In this document: one piece after another, positions 43,157 to 54,730 of the stretch | How positions within the stretch are numbered: the stretch's first letter is position 1 | How the letters are laid out: every line of letters begins with the position of its first letter | From: Hirudinaria manillensis | Lineage: Eukaryota > Annelida > Clitellata > Hirudinida > Hirudinidae | Assembly (NCBI GenBank): GCA_034509925.1 | Contig: CM067534.1 | Coordinates: forward strand, 1,776,501 to 1,840,500 | DNA length: 64,000 nucleotides | Direction of reading: 5' to 3' | Program-made: the position numbers and the translations under genes | The notes under the pieces: generated by a model | The model's database searches: none | The model's input: only the letters and a program-made list of their open reading frames with translations | What the model was told of the DNA's origin: nothing

Positions 43157-46100
43157 CTGACGGCTTTCATAAAGTTGAAATTTTATTTAAGTTACGCTAA
43201 TACATACGCCATACATTCCTTGTCACATTCATACCCTCATTAATAAGTAATAAGCTGTGAATAAATTATTATAATTACGTTCATGAATTATCGACATCCG
43301 ATAGGTTTGAATCATTGGCCAACACCGAATACGAAATGAAAGGTTTTCGAATTGTTTGGACGGCCGTTTGGATTCCAAAGGAAGACCAATCAGACTACAT
43401 CTACTCTGGTTATCATTTTCAAATAGCATAAATTTGTAATGAATTATTAAACGATTGTGTCGTAAAGCGGCAATTATGTGGACTATTTTTAATTATTATT
43501 TTAATTTTTAAGTATGATTATCGTGCTGAAGATGATGATGAAGAGGAAGAGGAGGAAGAGGAAGGGGGATTATGATCCAAATGACTCGTGTTCTTCAACA
43601 TGCTTTATTTTCCACTTTTGCAAATTTATTCATTAATTTCTTTTAAAGACTTCCACTACTTCTTGTTTATTATTTCAGCTTTCATATCCCCTTCTGCATG
43701 TCAGTGCATCATTAGTTCAGATCGTAAAACATTTGCAAATCCAGCAATTGAACAAATTCTTGGGAAGTCAACAACGTGTATTCATCTCTTTTGTTGAAAC
43801 TCTAAAATTATTTTATTGTCGTCAGTTAAACCAAATTTAAATATTTTCTACACTAAACACATAACAAATAGATTCCTATCAATGTAACGCATGTGAAACT
43901 GACCGTGCACACCTAAGATTCTGAAACAAACATCGCGTTCCTAACTGTTTAATCTGGAGATTATAAATTTTACCTTTAAATTGCATTTATATTTTAGCAT
44001 CGCAGTCTTTTACAATTCTGCACCCCAATAATTGCCTTTATTTTCATAATTTATTGCAGAGAACAGTCAAAAAGACGTGTTATAAAACATTTAAAAAATA
44101 ACTGAATTTTCTAATTTGCAATTGCACAAAATACCAGCAAACATGTCGGAGATAAAAAAAACCATTGGCTTCAATTAACATTTCAGCGATAACCTTTTCA
44201 ATCCCGTTGACATTCGAACTTTGAACTTTCAGACGATTCCGAGGACGATTGTAGAGAATTTCATTGCAAGGGTGGCGAGTACTGCATTGACACGTCACAT
44301 CTTCTTTGCAATCCCCTCCAAAGGTACTGCATTCACTCGTCACTCAGGTGCAACTCCATGCCAAACTGCGGGGCATTCGATCAGAGCGATGAGGATGGAT
44401 GTAAGGATCCGTGTGGACCAAATTAAAGTTGCTTCAATTTTCAATTTTGTTTCTGTTTGAATTAATTTGAAATTTACGTTAAATTGTAATAAATCATTTA
44501 TAGGATTATCTCGTCGATGTTGATTTGTGTTAATACTTTTTAGGAAATGTTCTTTACTTCTGATAAAGGCCATATATTATTATTACCTGATTTTATTAAT
44601 GCTACAACCGTTTCTAGATTCAATGCACTTATAAGAGACTTTGATCTGAGCAAATACCTTACATATAACTAACTCTCATTGTAGTCATTATCGCCACCCT
44701 GATTCATACTGTCATTGTAATTTGTCCTTGCTCGAATTGGAAATCGAAAACTGTGTTAGTGGTCCTATTGGGCCCTTCAGTTTGAATAAATAAATAAAAA
44801 ATAAATAAAAAATAAATACGACTTTATATGGACACAAGAAATTTTTTTTATTTTGATTTTATGTAAATCAAGATATTTATTCGGTAGAATTTGCTTGAAA
44901 TGCGTTTTCAATTTCTGCTTTTTAATTCAAGCAGAATTGAACTATTATTATTAAAGCGTGAATTAAACAATTTTCAAAATTCACAGAAGCTTATATCCGT
45001 CGTTATTGTCATCATCATCGTCGTCATCATCATCATCACTTGCAATGACATCGTCATCATGACTGCGGTGTTTGGCTTCATGAAGCATGAATGTGAGTGT
45101 CATGTTCCTCGGATATCCTTGTGGCCTTCATGAAATATTAACAGCTGGACTTTCTTTTAAAAAAATGAAGAGGATGATGCAGACGATGAGCATTTGCAAG
45201 AGTTGACGATGACGACGATGACAGCAATTAATATTAAAATGTCTGTTAAAAGCTACAAACTAACCAAATTTTAACGTGAGCTAGCATCCAATCCATCAAA
45301 CATGTCAGTGATCTTTTCCAAAATTATTTAAATAAAATCAATATCTTTAAAAAGGCAGATAATGGTGTTAAGAAAAGCAACAGTAGGCGTCTGTAAAATA
45401 CATCAACGAAAATAAATCGATGTTTATATTTGAACTTCTTCACCTAAGAGTCGTCGTCTCAATCATCATGTCATGGCTTTTGCATTCACCTTAAAGATTC
45501 ATTAATACGAGTAATAATTCATGGCATTCTTTCTAAACACCGTTGATATCCATAGAAACACATGACCAACTACGTCGACCTTTTATCACCGCTTACGTCA
45601 TCATCACGTCACCTCTATCATGACGGTCAAGACGTACACCTGTTCCATCTTAATCCCCGTAATTTCGCAGACTCTTAAATTTCTCTTAAAAGAACGCTCT
45701 TGTCTTGCTTCATTAAGCTCGGCCGAGAGTGATGGTCGCGTGTGTTGAATTTATTTTATATTATTCCATCCATCCGTCCGTCCGTTCACTCGTTTATCGC
45801 TCTTCTTTACCTGCATTCATTTATACTTTCATTGGTGTTGACAAGAAAATGAAGACGTTTAATAAACAGGTGTTACACCCACCTTACTCGTCTGGATTCT
45901 TCTCATCGTCACATCCTGTCTCATCCTCTTCATATTCGTCGGCTTCCTATTCTGGTGCAGAAGAAAAAAGAGGAAGATGAAGAGAATGATGATCGAGAAG
46001 CAAAGACAACGGAGGTGAGGAGTTCATCCTACATCCCTGTTCCAGTTTATTATCGGTGCAAAACAAAAACGCTTTATGTTTGATGAATTATTTCTCATTC

Positions 46101-46866
46101 GAAATTGCTTTTAAAAGGAAATTTCAAATCTTGAAATGTTTCCTGACAAAACCAGTGAGTCGAAAATGTATCGAAATTATTTTTAAGATCCAGCTCGGTA
46201 GACGTGACCATCAGGGGATCGCTGACGAGAAAATGTTCTTTCGAAGGAGACAATCAGGAATCCGAAGTTGTAAAATCCGAGTGCTCGGATTTAACTTCCA
46301 ACAGATCCAAACCAAACATTCGTCACTTCGGCAGAACAAAATCTTGGAATTCGAACGTAATTCCTGGAGGAAATCTCGTCTTAAATTTCGAAAACATGCC
46401 ATTGGGCATAATAGCGCCTGATGCTGGGGTCAACATTTCTCCCTGCAGGCCCGTTGTCACTAGGGTATGGAATGGCGTCGTTTACTCGGAGTTATCGGGT
46501 GAAACATTCGGTCGTGCCAGGAGGTCTACCTCTTTGCACCAAGCTTCAACCCAAAACTCCATTTGTCAGAATTCTCACCAACCAATCAGGCAACAACCAA
46601 AAAACTCTCAAACTGCTAGTCTTAAAGAAGATCTTTTTCCTCCGCTGAAAATCTACGAAGGATCGTTCAGCCACAAAAGGAGAAATTCAGAAAGAATCAG
46701 AAAAGACAGTTTTTCTGAAGGAGGTCAGGATTCCACTCACAAAAGGGTCTCATCTCTCTCTTTCAGACGCAAACAGACATGTCCAGAAGCCACATTTTGG
46801 GAACATTTACCGCTTTTTCCTGTGTCTGCCAGGAATGTCAAACCAAGAACGGTTTCAAAAGTTTAA
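35273..46866 (+). CDS. Neto: Neto/SOL-2-like CUB-CUB-LDLa transmembrane protein (5' exon missing)
   Basis: Single-pass membrane protein with the domain order of neuropilin-and-tolloid-like (Neto) proteins, known as auxiliary subunits of ionotropic glutamate receptors. Recognised exons: 35273-35459, 35740-35933, 41727-41915, 42718-42847, 43305-43408, 44233-44400, 45870-46014 and 46194-46866; all phases agree and about 595 residues are covered. CUB1 is in exons 1-2 (SPRYPSSYP, four Cys). CUB2 is in exons 3-5 (SPGYPVFVP, four Cys, ending GFRIVWTAV). Exon 6 encodes the LDL-receptor class A domain, closing with DQSDEDGC across the exon 6/7 junction. Exon 7 encodes the membrane span (VWILLIVTSCLILFIFVGF) followed by a basic stop-transfer run. 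Exon 8 encodes a tail of about 224 residues, rich in Ser, Asn and Arg. The signal-peptide exon was not found and may lie far upstream. Architecture is clear; orthology is inference. Confidence 0.85.
35460..41726. repeat. CUB-gene introns rich in triplet and minisatellite arrays
   Basis: Intronic DNA (apart from exon 2 of the CUB gene) with many simple repeats: TAA/AAT at 36303-36370, ATT at 37225-37260, GAC/GAT at 38138-38172, ATT at 38442-38525, GAT at 38801-38852, and AAT at 40290-40312. A 27-bp unit (core TATCTTCATCACATATCATA) repeats about four times at 41051-41160. No other gene is supported. A 152-codon minus-strand frame at 39670-40128 runs through TGATTGAT-type repeats and is not called. 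Confidence 0.7.
41961..42147. repeat. TTATG pentanucleotide array, about 29 copies
   Basis: Uninterrupted TTATG units from about 41976 to 42120, flanked on both sides by TTATA units. It lies in the intron just after the first CUB2 exon. Open frames across it (Met-Leu-Cys-Tyr-Val repeats) are artefacts, present because 15 bp is five codons in every frame. Confidence 0.95.
43088..43153. repeat. ATT triplet array in CUB-gene intron
   Basis: About 21 perfect ATT units in the intron between the second and third exons of CUB2. Confidence 0.9.
44401..45869. other. Intron between LDLa and membrane-span exons
   Basis: No separate gene seen. Contains ATC/GTC triplet arrays at 45006-45058 and GAT/GAC triplets at 45166-45222. 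A start codon at 45729 opens an 83-codon frame, but it overlaps the membrane-span exon in another phase and is not supported. Confidence 0.5.
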
Positions 46867-47470
46867 TATATATTTTATTTTCCATCCCAATTATTTTCGT
46901 TTCTGCATTTGTACCGGATTAAATCACTAGATGTTGATCCAGTGTGTATTAATTTTATATAGTGTTGTTAAGTCTTCTAAAATTGCTGTTTCAAGTAACG
47001 TCAGGGAACTAATTAAGAAAAACCCTGCTGAAATAAAATCAAAACATGCTTTCTACAAAGCATTAACGAATGATTACTGACACCATTCGAAAGTTTAGCA
47101 CTTGAACAGGAGGAAATTATTTGAATTTTCAAAGGGCATGTCAGTCTCATACTGTTCAGTTATTTGCAGACAACAAAATATTTTCCAATTACTTCACCTT
47201 TTCAAAATCTAAAGTTTATTTTCGATTTTCATCTTTTGCCATCGAAATTCATATCATTTCCAATTTTTGATTTTGGCGAATTTCTATAAAAATTGATTTT
47301 TCCCACTGACATTTTCTGACATCCAATTTAACAGAATCTACCAATATGACAGGAATCTCAACTAACAAGATAAGGTGATCAAAATAAGTTATTAAATGAT
47401 TTTTTAAGGAGGCTCAATATTACAAACTGCATATTTAGGATTATACGTAATTATGTTAATAAAAAATAGT
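46867..47470. other. Probable 3' UTR of CUB gene, then no recognisable feature
   Basis: AT-rich sequence after the stop codon. An AATAAA at 47032-47037 is a plausible polyadenylation signal. No coding content is seen up to the LINE fragment that begins near 47470. Confidence 0.45.
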
Positions 47471-48300
47471 TTGATTGATCCATGTCGAAGATGTTCTTGC
47501 CCCTGATGGCCTTTGCGATAAAGTCGACATACGACCAGGAAAATTTCAAGGACAATTTTCTGAGGTGGGGGCTTGATGATGCTAGAAGATGCCAAATGCG
47601 ACTTTGTGAGGGAACCGAGACATTTTATCACCTGCTTACCTCTGATGCATACGCTCTTGTCAAAGGTAGGTACACGTGGCGATATAAGCAGTTCGTTTGA
47701 GAAGTGTGAGAAGGCGCAAAAGCGGCAGTATCCAAAGCAAACTTCCGCACAATTAACGACTAGATCCAGCGAAGGATTCGCACCTGCTCCGCAAAAGCGA
47801 TGTGAAACGCCGAAAGGGACGTCCTTGCGGAGGTAAATGACCGGACCGTCGCTGCAAGGATGAGGTGCTACCCTCAGGTGCTAATGAAAAGTGGCAAGAG
47901 CGCGGACAAGGCGCCTATGTCACCGTCAATAGATGCCATCACTGATGGGAAAACAGACCAGAGTGCAACAATGTGCTCAAAGCGGAAAAATATGCAGATC
48001 TATCGGTGGAAACAAATGGTTACCGGGACTGACCTCTTCTCCATCGAAGTTGGCGCAAGGGGCGTAGTCGGAAAGTCGACATACGCCTTCCTCATTCCGG
48101 ATTGGTTTGTCTAGCGACATAACAAAGTCTATGACAAGAATATTTAATGCTGCGGAAGTAGCCTCGTTCTGGATCTGGTAAATGAGTGGCCATAGAAGAA
48201 TCGGAGAAATCCGTCGATCTTCGGTCTCGTTAATCCACCAGAGCAACTCGGCTTTTTCATCGGCATAGAGGCGACAAATACATGGAAGAAGGCCACCGAG
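47470..48300 (+). mobile_element. LINE family A fragment, C-terminal endonuclease region
   Basis: Plus-strand LINE relic. In order it shows KDNFLRWGLDD with a degraded zinc knuckle (CEGTETFYHLL), GRYTWRYKQFV (the GRYRWRHDQVL-type motif that precedes the endonuclease in many animal LINE proteins), then VGARGVVGKSTYAFL, shared with the copies at 3664-4260 and 51001-51690, and AAEVASFWIW at the end. Frameshifts and a deletion of the nuclease core separate the pieces. Part of the first motif recurs near 55375-55440. Confidence 0.7.
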
Positions 48301-48385
48301 AGACACATAAAAGCAAAATAGAAACGCTCGAGTTAGGCACGAAGGCTACATAAAGAAGATACAATCAGAGAACCTATCAGAAAAT

Positions 48386-48548
48386 AATGGATAGAGAGAC
48401 TGCAAGAGAAGTCTGGGAGGAGCTAAGAAGAAATTTTGAGGCATCAGCCAAAGACCAGGTTTTTCAAATTTGCAGTGAGTTTTTCAGTTTTGGATGGATA
48501 ACAAATGTAAATGTTTCAGGCCAAGTAGCTAAATTAAAAACACTTTAG
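48386..48548 (+). mobile_element. Copia-type Gag fragment
   Basis: About 50 codons in one frame, with TAREVWEELRRNFEAS, QVFQICSEFFSF and SGQVAKLKTL, resembling the helical Gag domain (UBN2 type) of Ty1/copia LTR elements. No LTR, protease, integrase or reverse transcriptase of this class is seen nearby, so it is an isolated scrap. Confidence 0.6.
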
Positions 48549-48638
48549 GACGGATTTCGTTGTATCATAATTTCTGTAATTTAGTGACGTCAAAAGAATT
48601 GATTGAAAAAGTACTTCCAAATATTCAAACCAAGGATT

Positions 48639-49046
48639 GGTCGAGGACGAGCTATTATTGAGGCTAAGAACAAATAAGTCTATGAACTGAACAATATTAA
48701 TCAATCCAACATTCAAAGCGAGACAGTCACGAATAAGTCCATCGACATTGTTGTGGAAGCAGATGAAGCGGTTAAATATCCAACAGAATTTTTGAATTCA
48801 ATCGATCTGCCAGGGATTCTGCCGCGAATACTGCAACTGAAAGTCGGCATGTCATGTCTCTAAATTTGAAGATATCTTCATTTCTCGCATTCCTATGATT
48901 CCAACGGATGTGCCATTTCAGTTTAGGAGATTACAATTCCTAACTCGATTGGCATTTGTAATCACAATAAACAAAGCTCATGGACAATCTTTACAATTGT
49001 ATGGTTTAGATCTAGACACGGACCGCTTTTCGCATGGACAATTATA
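48639..49046 (+). mobile_element. Helitron helicase C-terminal relic
   Basis: Remnant of the Pif1-like helicase of a Helitron rolling-circle transposon. The first block has RAIIEAKNK, NKSIDIVVEADEAV and YPTEFLNSIDLPG. After a stop and a deletion, the second block has IPMIPTDVPFQFRRLQF, ITINKAHGQSLQ and FSHGQL, which are the final helicase motifs. The stretch that normally lies between (LLRNLDPP-type residues and the following loop) is missing. In-frame stops show it is dead. No Rep nuclease domain or terminal hairpin was recognised. Confidence 0.8.
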
Positions 49047-49990
49047 GTCTGCCCAATATAGATAGGAAATAGTCATTTTTTAAATGATAACTCATGCTAT
49101 GTTTCATGAAATTACTCAAAATTTAGAATGTTAAGTAAATAGTGTTTATAACTTTATACTGCCACTTGAGTAATTTAATGCTGCGCTTTTATACACAGTT
49201 AAATTCAACTCTGTTATTAGATGTTATTTGCAGAAAATCTACCTGATGCTTTCCTCACCAATTGCCGCTCTTAGTTGGCTGACAGCTTCTTCTTCCCCCC
49301 GGGAGATTTCTTGTTACAAATAAGTTTCAGGAGCATTCAAATAATTAGAAATAAGATGTACAGACCTGCTGATTATTATCTTTAGCAATCATCTGGCAGG
49401 AATAATTAGCTTTCCTGAAGGCTGTAATCGGCCCCTTCACATTTTCAGACAAACTTTCACCTCCACCCATCATTAAACTATAATTAATGTACTAAAAAGG
49501 ATTTTTTTTTCAATGCTTCATGTTTATATACTGCTAAAATTTATTTTGAAGTTCATATGAATCCTGTAAAATAAATTTCATAGCACTTAGCAAAAACTTC
49601 CTACCATTATTGAGCGGTCTAAAAACACATTTTTATGCAATTTAATAGTTTTATTAGTCATAAGAAACTCAAATTTTGCAAGGTGTTTTATGTGCGATGA
49701 AGTGATGTAATTTCCAAATAATAAAAAATAATGAATAAATTTCATCGTTTAGTTTTCGAGAAATTTGCAAAAATGTGAAATTCTATCATAATAAAATCAC
49801 AAAATATAAGTTGCGTTTTCTAGAATCGGCAAACATGATAATGTTTATATCTATATAGAGAACGAAACAACTAAAAATATCGTAACCCTCAAGCATTGTG
49901 AAATTATAAAAATATGTGCTAAATTTCTTTATTTTAAAATTAATCAGATTGAGCTACAGCAACGCTCGGCTGGGTATCGCTAGTTAAAAA
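49047..49990. other. AT-rich DNA, no feature
   Basis: No gene or mobile-element domain recognised between the Helitron relic and the R2-like relic. Confidence 0.4.
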
Positions 49991-50613
49991 TAAATTGATT
50001 CATTATTTATCATTCCGACCCACGCCATACGCACAGGTCAGGAATTCTCGTTCCATTCGCTGTCGGAATTCTGGGTTCCAATCTCATGGTGTACCTTTCG
50101 ATGTTCGTTTCCAGCATGCGGACCAGGGAATCGTGTCTGGTGTGACGAGGGTCATCAGTTCTGTTGCAATTCTGCTTAATGTTGGCCAGTGATTCCGTCA
50201 CACCACAGTCGGCGTCACAAGATGTAACGGCAGTCGGACATTTCCTTGCCGAACGCAGCTTATTATAGAGGACCTTCATGCACTGTAGAAACTGATGGGT
50301 TGGCATCCGGTTGATACCGTCTACCAGCCACTCGTTGTGGACCACACCATTAAGCCGTAGCCGTCGACAGTTTTGTACGACTGTTCGGCAGTTGTCATAC
50401 TGTTGAACTTCGTTGTCCTTCTTGCGGCCCTACAAATCTTCTAACTTCAGTCATGACCTTTGTATTTTGATGCAACATTTCCAAGGTTAAGCCATCCTTG
50501 TTCTCCTTTGCCTGCTGCAAAACCTTTGTTAAACGAATCCGAGATGTTCCTATCGGTTGTGGGAATGGTGCGGACAACGTGGAAATTTCCAGGCTCTTAC
50601 TCTGAAGATCCAT
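49991..50613 (-). mobile_element. Second R2-like LINE relic
   Basis: Minus-strand fragment of the same family as the element at 24944-27750. Shared motifs include RLTKVLQQAKE, EWLVDGINR, the knuckle CDADCGVTESLANIKQNC (also C-x3-C) and EPRIPTANGTRIPDLCVW. Several frameshifts and stops break the sequence. Only the region from late RT to the start of the nuclease is left. Confidence 0.82.
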
Positions 50614-50956
50614 TTGTTGTTTTCATCTTTAGGATTAATTTCTCTTTTCATCAGTCAGGAATCTCATGCATTCATCTATGTTTTCTTTGCATAAATCCTG
50701 ACACAAGGTTACTCTGTTAAAAATCTTACTCTTCTTAAACTAATACCAGTTTTATTTGTACTTGATTTTCAAATTTGAGATACCTCAGTTCTTTTTCCCA
50801 TCCTAAAGACCTCAATAATTTCTTCTCCAAAATCAGTGACCTCCTTCAAAAGTCTCAAGCTGCACATTTTGTCCTTTAATTTAGAATATGAAATTTAGAC
50901 CTGATGGTTTCCGGCGCTGACCCCTGGGAAAAAAAATAAATAAATATGTAGATAAG

Positions 50957-50960
<4 letters not shown>
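50614..50960. other. No recognisable feature
   Basis: A short gap with no coding content or element boundary that I can support. Confidence 0.35.
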
Positions 50961-50967
<7 letters not shown>

Positions 50968-50990
<23 letters not shown>

Positions 50991-50992
50991 TA
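50968..50992. repeat. TA dinucleotide run at 3' border of LINE fragment
   Basis: AT-alternating run directly adjoining the 3' end of the LINE fragment at 51001. A longer TA run adjoins the other side (51693-51758). Confidence 0.85.
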
Positions 50993-51000
50993 ATATTAAT

Positions 51001-51690
51001 AGAAACTCTTGAACGAGCGTTCTGACAGGGATCTTCAGAGGAATGGCCCCTTCTACAAGTGTTTCGGCCCTGAATCCTGACACTCTCGGGGGCTGGGCCG
51101 CATCCGTTGATCAAGCGGATGTCCCTGCCAGATACTTTCTTCCGATAACCAGACAACGACTTCCGACAAACAAACAATACTCGCACCGCCATTTTACGAA
51201 AAATTTCGCGAGGGCTCCGCCGTCCGAAAAACCGTCAAAGCAGCCATTACGGCACTTCTTATATCACTTTGGTGTGAATGCCGTCCGGGGTGTCTCTTTC
51301 CTGGTCTTACACTGGAGTCCCTGTTTTGGTGGAGTGGACAGGGACGACTAGCCTCGCCGTGTCTGAGGCTTACCTTCGGTCCTTCGTTGTCCAGATCCAG
51401 TGAGAAGCCGATTCTGCGGACTCGGCTATTTTCTGGACGAACTGTTTGGTTTGCCTGTTTGAAAGGCCTATCTTCCTGAGAAAGGCGTATGTAGACTTGC
51501 CTACCAGCCCTCTCGCTCCGACTTCTATTGGTAACACACGGGCGCTATAACCTTTCCCCTCTAAATCCATCTTCAGCTCTTCATAACGGTCGCTCTTCAG
51601 AGCATTGCTGACATCAATTCGGTCCTCCCATGGGACCGTCAGCTCTACGATAATGACGGAATCGGTTGCTGCCGACGCCAGCACCAGAGT
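51001..51690 (-). mobile_element. LINE family A fragment inside a TA microsatellite
   Basis: The best-preserved family A copy. On the minus strand a 104-codon frame (51370-51684) reads DSVIIVELTVPWEDRID, then VLPIEVGARGLVGKST and SASHWIWTTKD. The ELTVPWE block is the last strand and helix of the restriction-like endonuclease of R2/R4-type LINE proteins. The 3' UTR fills 51001-51365. TA repeats lie on both sides, so it looks 5'-truncated and inserted in, or flanked by, a TA microsatellite. Confidence 0.8.
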
Positions 51691-51692
51691 GG

Positions 51693-51694
51693 TA

Positions 51695-51758
<64 letters not shown>
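51693..51758. repeat. TA dinucleotide array
   Basis: Alternating TA run with a few TG interruptions, abutting the truncated 5' side of the LINE fragment. Confidence 0.9.
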
Positions 51759-51766
<8 letters not shown>

Positions 51767-51769
51767 CAT

Positions 51770-54585
51770 AGATATACCTCATACCGGGGTTCATAGATAT
51801 ATAAATATATCATAGACATATACATATATATAAATAAAATAAATGTGTAACGGAAACACATCGTATTTGGCGGTGGCCTGTATTTAATAGACACCGAAGA
51901 GCACCCCGTCTTTGAGGCAGGCAAAGTTCTTCGAGGAGAATCCCGGAATCCGATGCGTGCTCGAAAAGGTTTTCCCCCGTCAAAGTTTAGACTTTTTTTC
52001 TATCCGCCTGTCAACCCGTCTTGTAAAAAGAGGTCCTCAGGCTTACCGAAGCCTTTCTAGCCCTTCCAAGGCTCCGCCTCCGCCCCCAGCCACAAAATCA
52101 CGGATCAGCTTCGATTGAAACCGGGGTTCAGTCGTAGCCAATTTGCATTTAGCCGAAGTCCGTGTCTTGCTATGTACGCACTGCTTTGTATTGCCACGTA
52201 ATTGTTCTATCTATACATATTGCTGAGTATTGCTGCATATTGGTTTATCTTGCTCTTTAAGATACAACAATAATGAAGAAGAGTTAGAGTTTAATTTACT
52301 TTGAATTTGATCTAACAATTCTAGTTAGGTTAGTTTTGGGTTAAGCCGACTATCACAGGAAATATTAGAAAATAGAGGCCGAGCAATAAGTGAAAAGAAT
52401 ATTCTAAGAAGGGGTACAGCAGTAAAGTCTAATCAATAATGGTTATATTTATATGTAATGGGTTTGATGCTCAAGAGTGAAGTCCGTCAGCACAGCAACT
52501 ACAGTGCGCGTCAACTAGCAACAACAAAAATTTACAGTAAAACAGAAATAAATGGAATATTCTCATGTACTAGGAATAAATCCTATTGTTAAATTAAGAA
52601 TTAGATTCTCCAAAACAATTAAGACTTTTCAATAAATAAGAAGTAGCAACTAAAAAAACCTAGAATAGCTAACCCCATAGGATTCTATTGATTAATTACT
52701 CCAAAAAAATGAAAATACCTCGACAATGAGAGGAAATAGTGTTGAGATAGAATTAGAGGGCTTCAACAAAGGCGCAACATCAGAGAAATAGCTTAATAAA
52801 CAAAATGTAAACAGAGCAGGATGATTATGTCGATATGTAATTTTTCCAAAACGATCAATGCAAGCAAAAACAACTAAAAAGTGGATAGGGATAGGGTAGA
52901 AACGATTGTGACATCCTAACATAACCTAGCTTCATGTTTGAGGCAAGAAATATGGCCGACCGGCAAGAGTCCGAAAAGATAAAATAATCGAAGAAAAATC
53001 AGATCTATTCCGTTATCTCGCTTGAATCTCGAAGCGGAGAGTGAAAAGTTTGAAATAAACAAAATACCATACCGGAATTATGCTCTCATCTTCAGACTTC
53101 TAACGATAAACACTCGTGATAAATTTAAAGTCAAAAGTCGACGAACGAACTAGAAAAAACGAAGTTAACATGGACGCGCGAAAGACCATTATTTTTATAG
53201 GTAAACCACATATGTGGCTTGCGTCAGTTTAAACTAACAATTAAACTAATAAATTTTTTAAAATTTGTTTAAGTAGCAGAATTATAGTCGGAATTCTAAA
53301 CTTTTATAACAGTTTTTTATTTGGTGTCAAACATAATCGAATAGACTTGAAAGTTCAGCAACACTTACAACACAAAATCGTTCATTTTGTGTTGTCAGTG
53401 TAACCAACAAATATGCACTCTTTGGAATTGAATCCAGTTTTTTCTATGCTCATCAGAAATTCTCAGCCTTGCAACCAAAAATCTTTAGATGAACTGGATT
53501 TGGTTTTCTCTTATCCATGCTTTATGAGGAGCCACACTATTCAGTGACATATTGGGAGACCTACTTCTAAGATAAGCAGCTTCTGGCGACTGCTTCTGCA
53601 ATTCATCGAGCGGAAAATTCACCAAAAGTAAAATTCATCGAACGGAAAATTAATCGCGAAAGTCATTTTTAAAAGGAAAAATAAATTGCAGTTGCTTAAC
53701 GAGGCCTACCATTTATAATTAAAATTATAAGCCAAGCCCCTCAAATTTTTAAGCAGAATTCAGGATAAAATCTGGAAGACAAGATTGAAAGACATAGAGA
53801 AGGCCAAAAATTCAGTTGACTAAAATTTAAAGAAAGTCGCTAAAATTTATGTCGTTATTTAAACAACTACAACCTACTCTTATCCTTTATTCATAATTTT
53901 TCATACATTTTTAAAAGAATTTTTACAGTAAAACAATATTTTTATATAATATAATAGCTTTTATATAAAATATTTTCTATCCTCTAAACTTAATCGAGAC
54001 CCTAATAAGAATAAGTTCGTGAATATGTAGTACTGATCGAGTAATCTCGGTAATCCAAGAATCCATGCTTCATTAGTAACGAAGTTTCAATCCGATCAAT
54101 CATCCAAATCTTTAAATTATTGGCTTCACCTTTGTCTTGAAAATTATTATGCATGAAAGTTACATTTATCCAAGGACCTCTAGAGGGTAGCACCTCGACT
54201 TGTTAATCGGGTGACGCAGTGTCTAATGACATACTGCTACTCAACGTCGAAAAAGTGTTGGTCAACGAATTTTAAATTATGCTCGCGCGGTAAGACGACC
54301 AGGACCGCGCACGGGTGCTGCCATAGCGAATCGATAAGAATTTTCTCGAGATGCAAGTTCGGGCATACTTTATTCGAATTTATGTTTCTATCAATTTGTT
54401 GCCAAAATGATTCTCGTTAGAAGCGAACTTCAAACGTTCACTTGACAATGATTCCTATTCGACATGCAGGAAGAATGCAGATAGAGTGCGACATGAAGAA
54501 GCCAACGAGAGCTTTCGCAGTTCAGGCAGCGGTGACCGGCATAGCAAGGCCAACGTGCCTCTCATAGCCGGCAGTTAATGTTGGG
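51770..54585. other. No recognisable gene
   Basis: About 2.8 kb. A GC-richer part at 51850-52130 resembles neither host exons nor a known domain and may be an unassigned repeat. A 76-codon minus-strand frame at 52692-52922 is hydrophobic but unsupported. 53400-54580 holds only short fragmented frames. Given the relics on either side, this stretch is probably also old mobile-element DNA. Confidence 0.4.
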
Positions 54586-54589
54586 TCCA

Positions 54590-54730
54590 GAAGGACAAAA
54601 TCGACAGGGACATCCGGCTGATCACCAGATGCGGCCCGCCCTCCGAAAACGTAAAGAGATTCAAAGGGTCGAAACGTTTGAAGACGGGGGACTCCTCTGA
54701 GGATCTCTGTCGGAGCTCCAAGGCGGAGTA
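54590..54730 (+). mobile_element. LINE family A 3' UTR piece
   Basis: Plus-strand copy of the 3' untranslated sequence found at 51001-51250 (there on the minus strand). Common words in order are GACATCCG, TGATCA, GATGCGGCCC, and a shared end resembling CTCTGAGGATCTCTGTC. It is the end of a family A LINE that has lost its coding part. Confidence 0.6.

Noticed and set aside
53166..53195. Possible start exon MDARKTIIFI followed by GTAAAC
   Set aside because: Only ten codons, with no signal peptide and no following exon identified.
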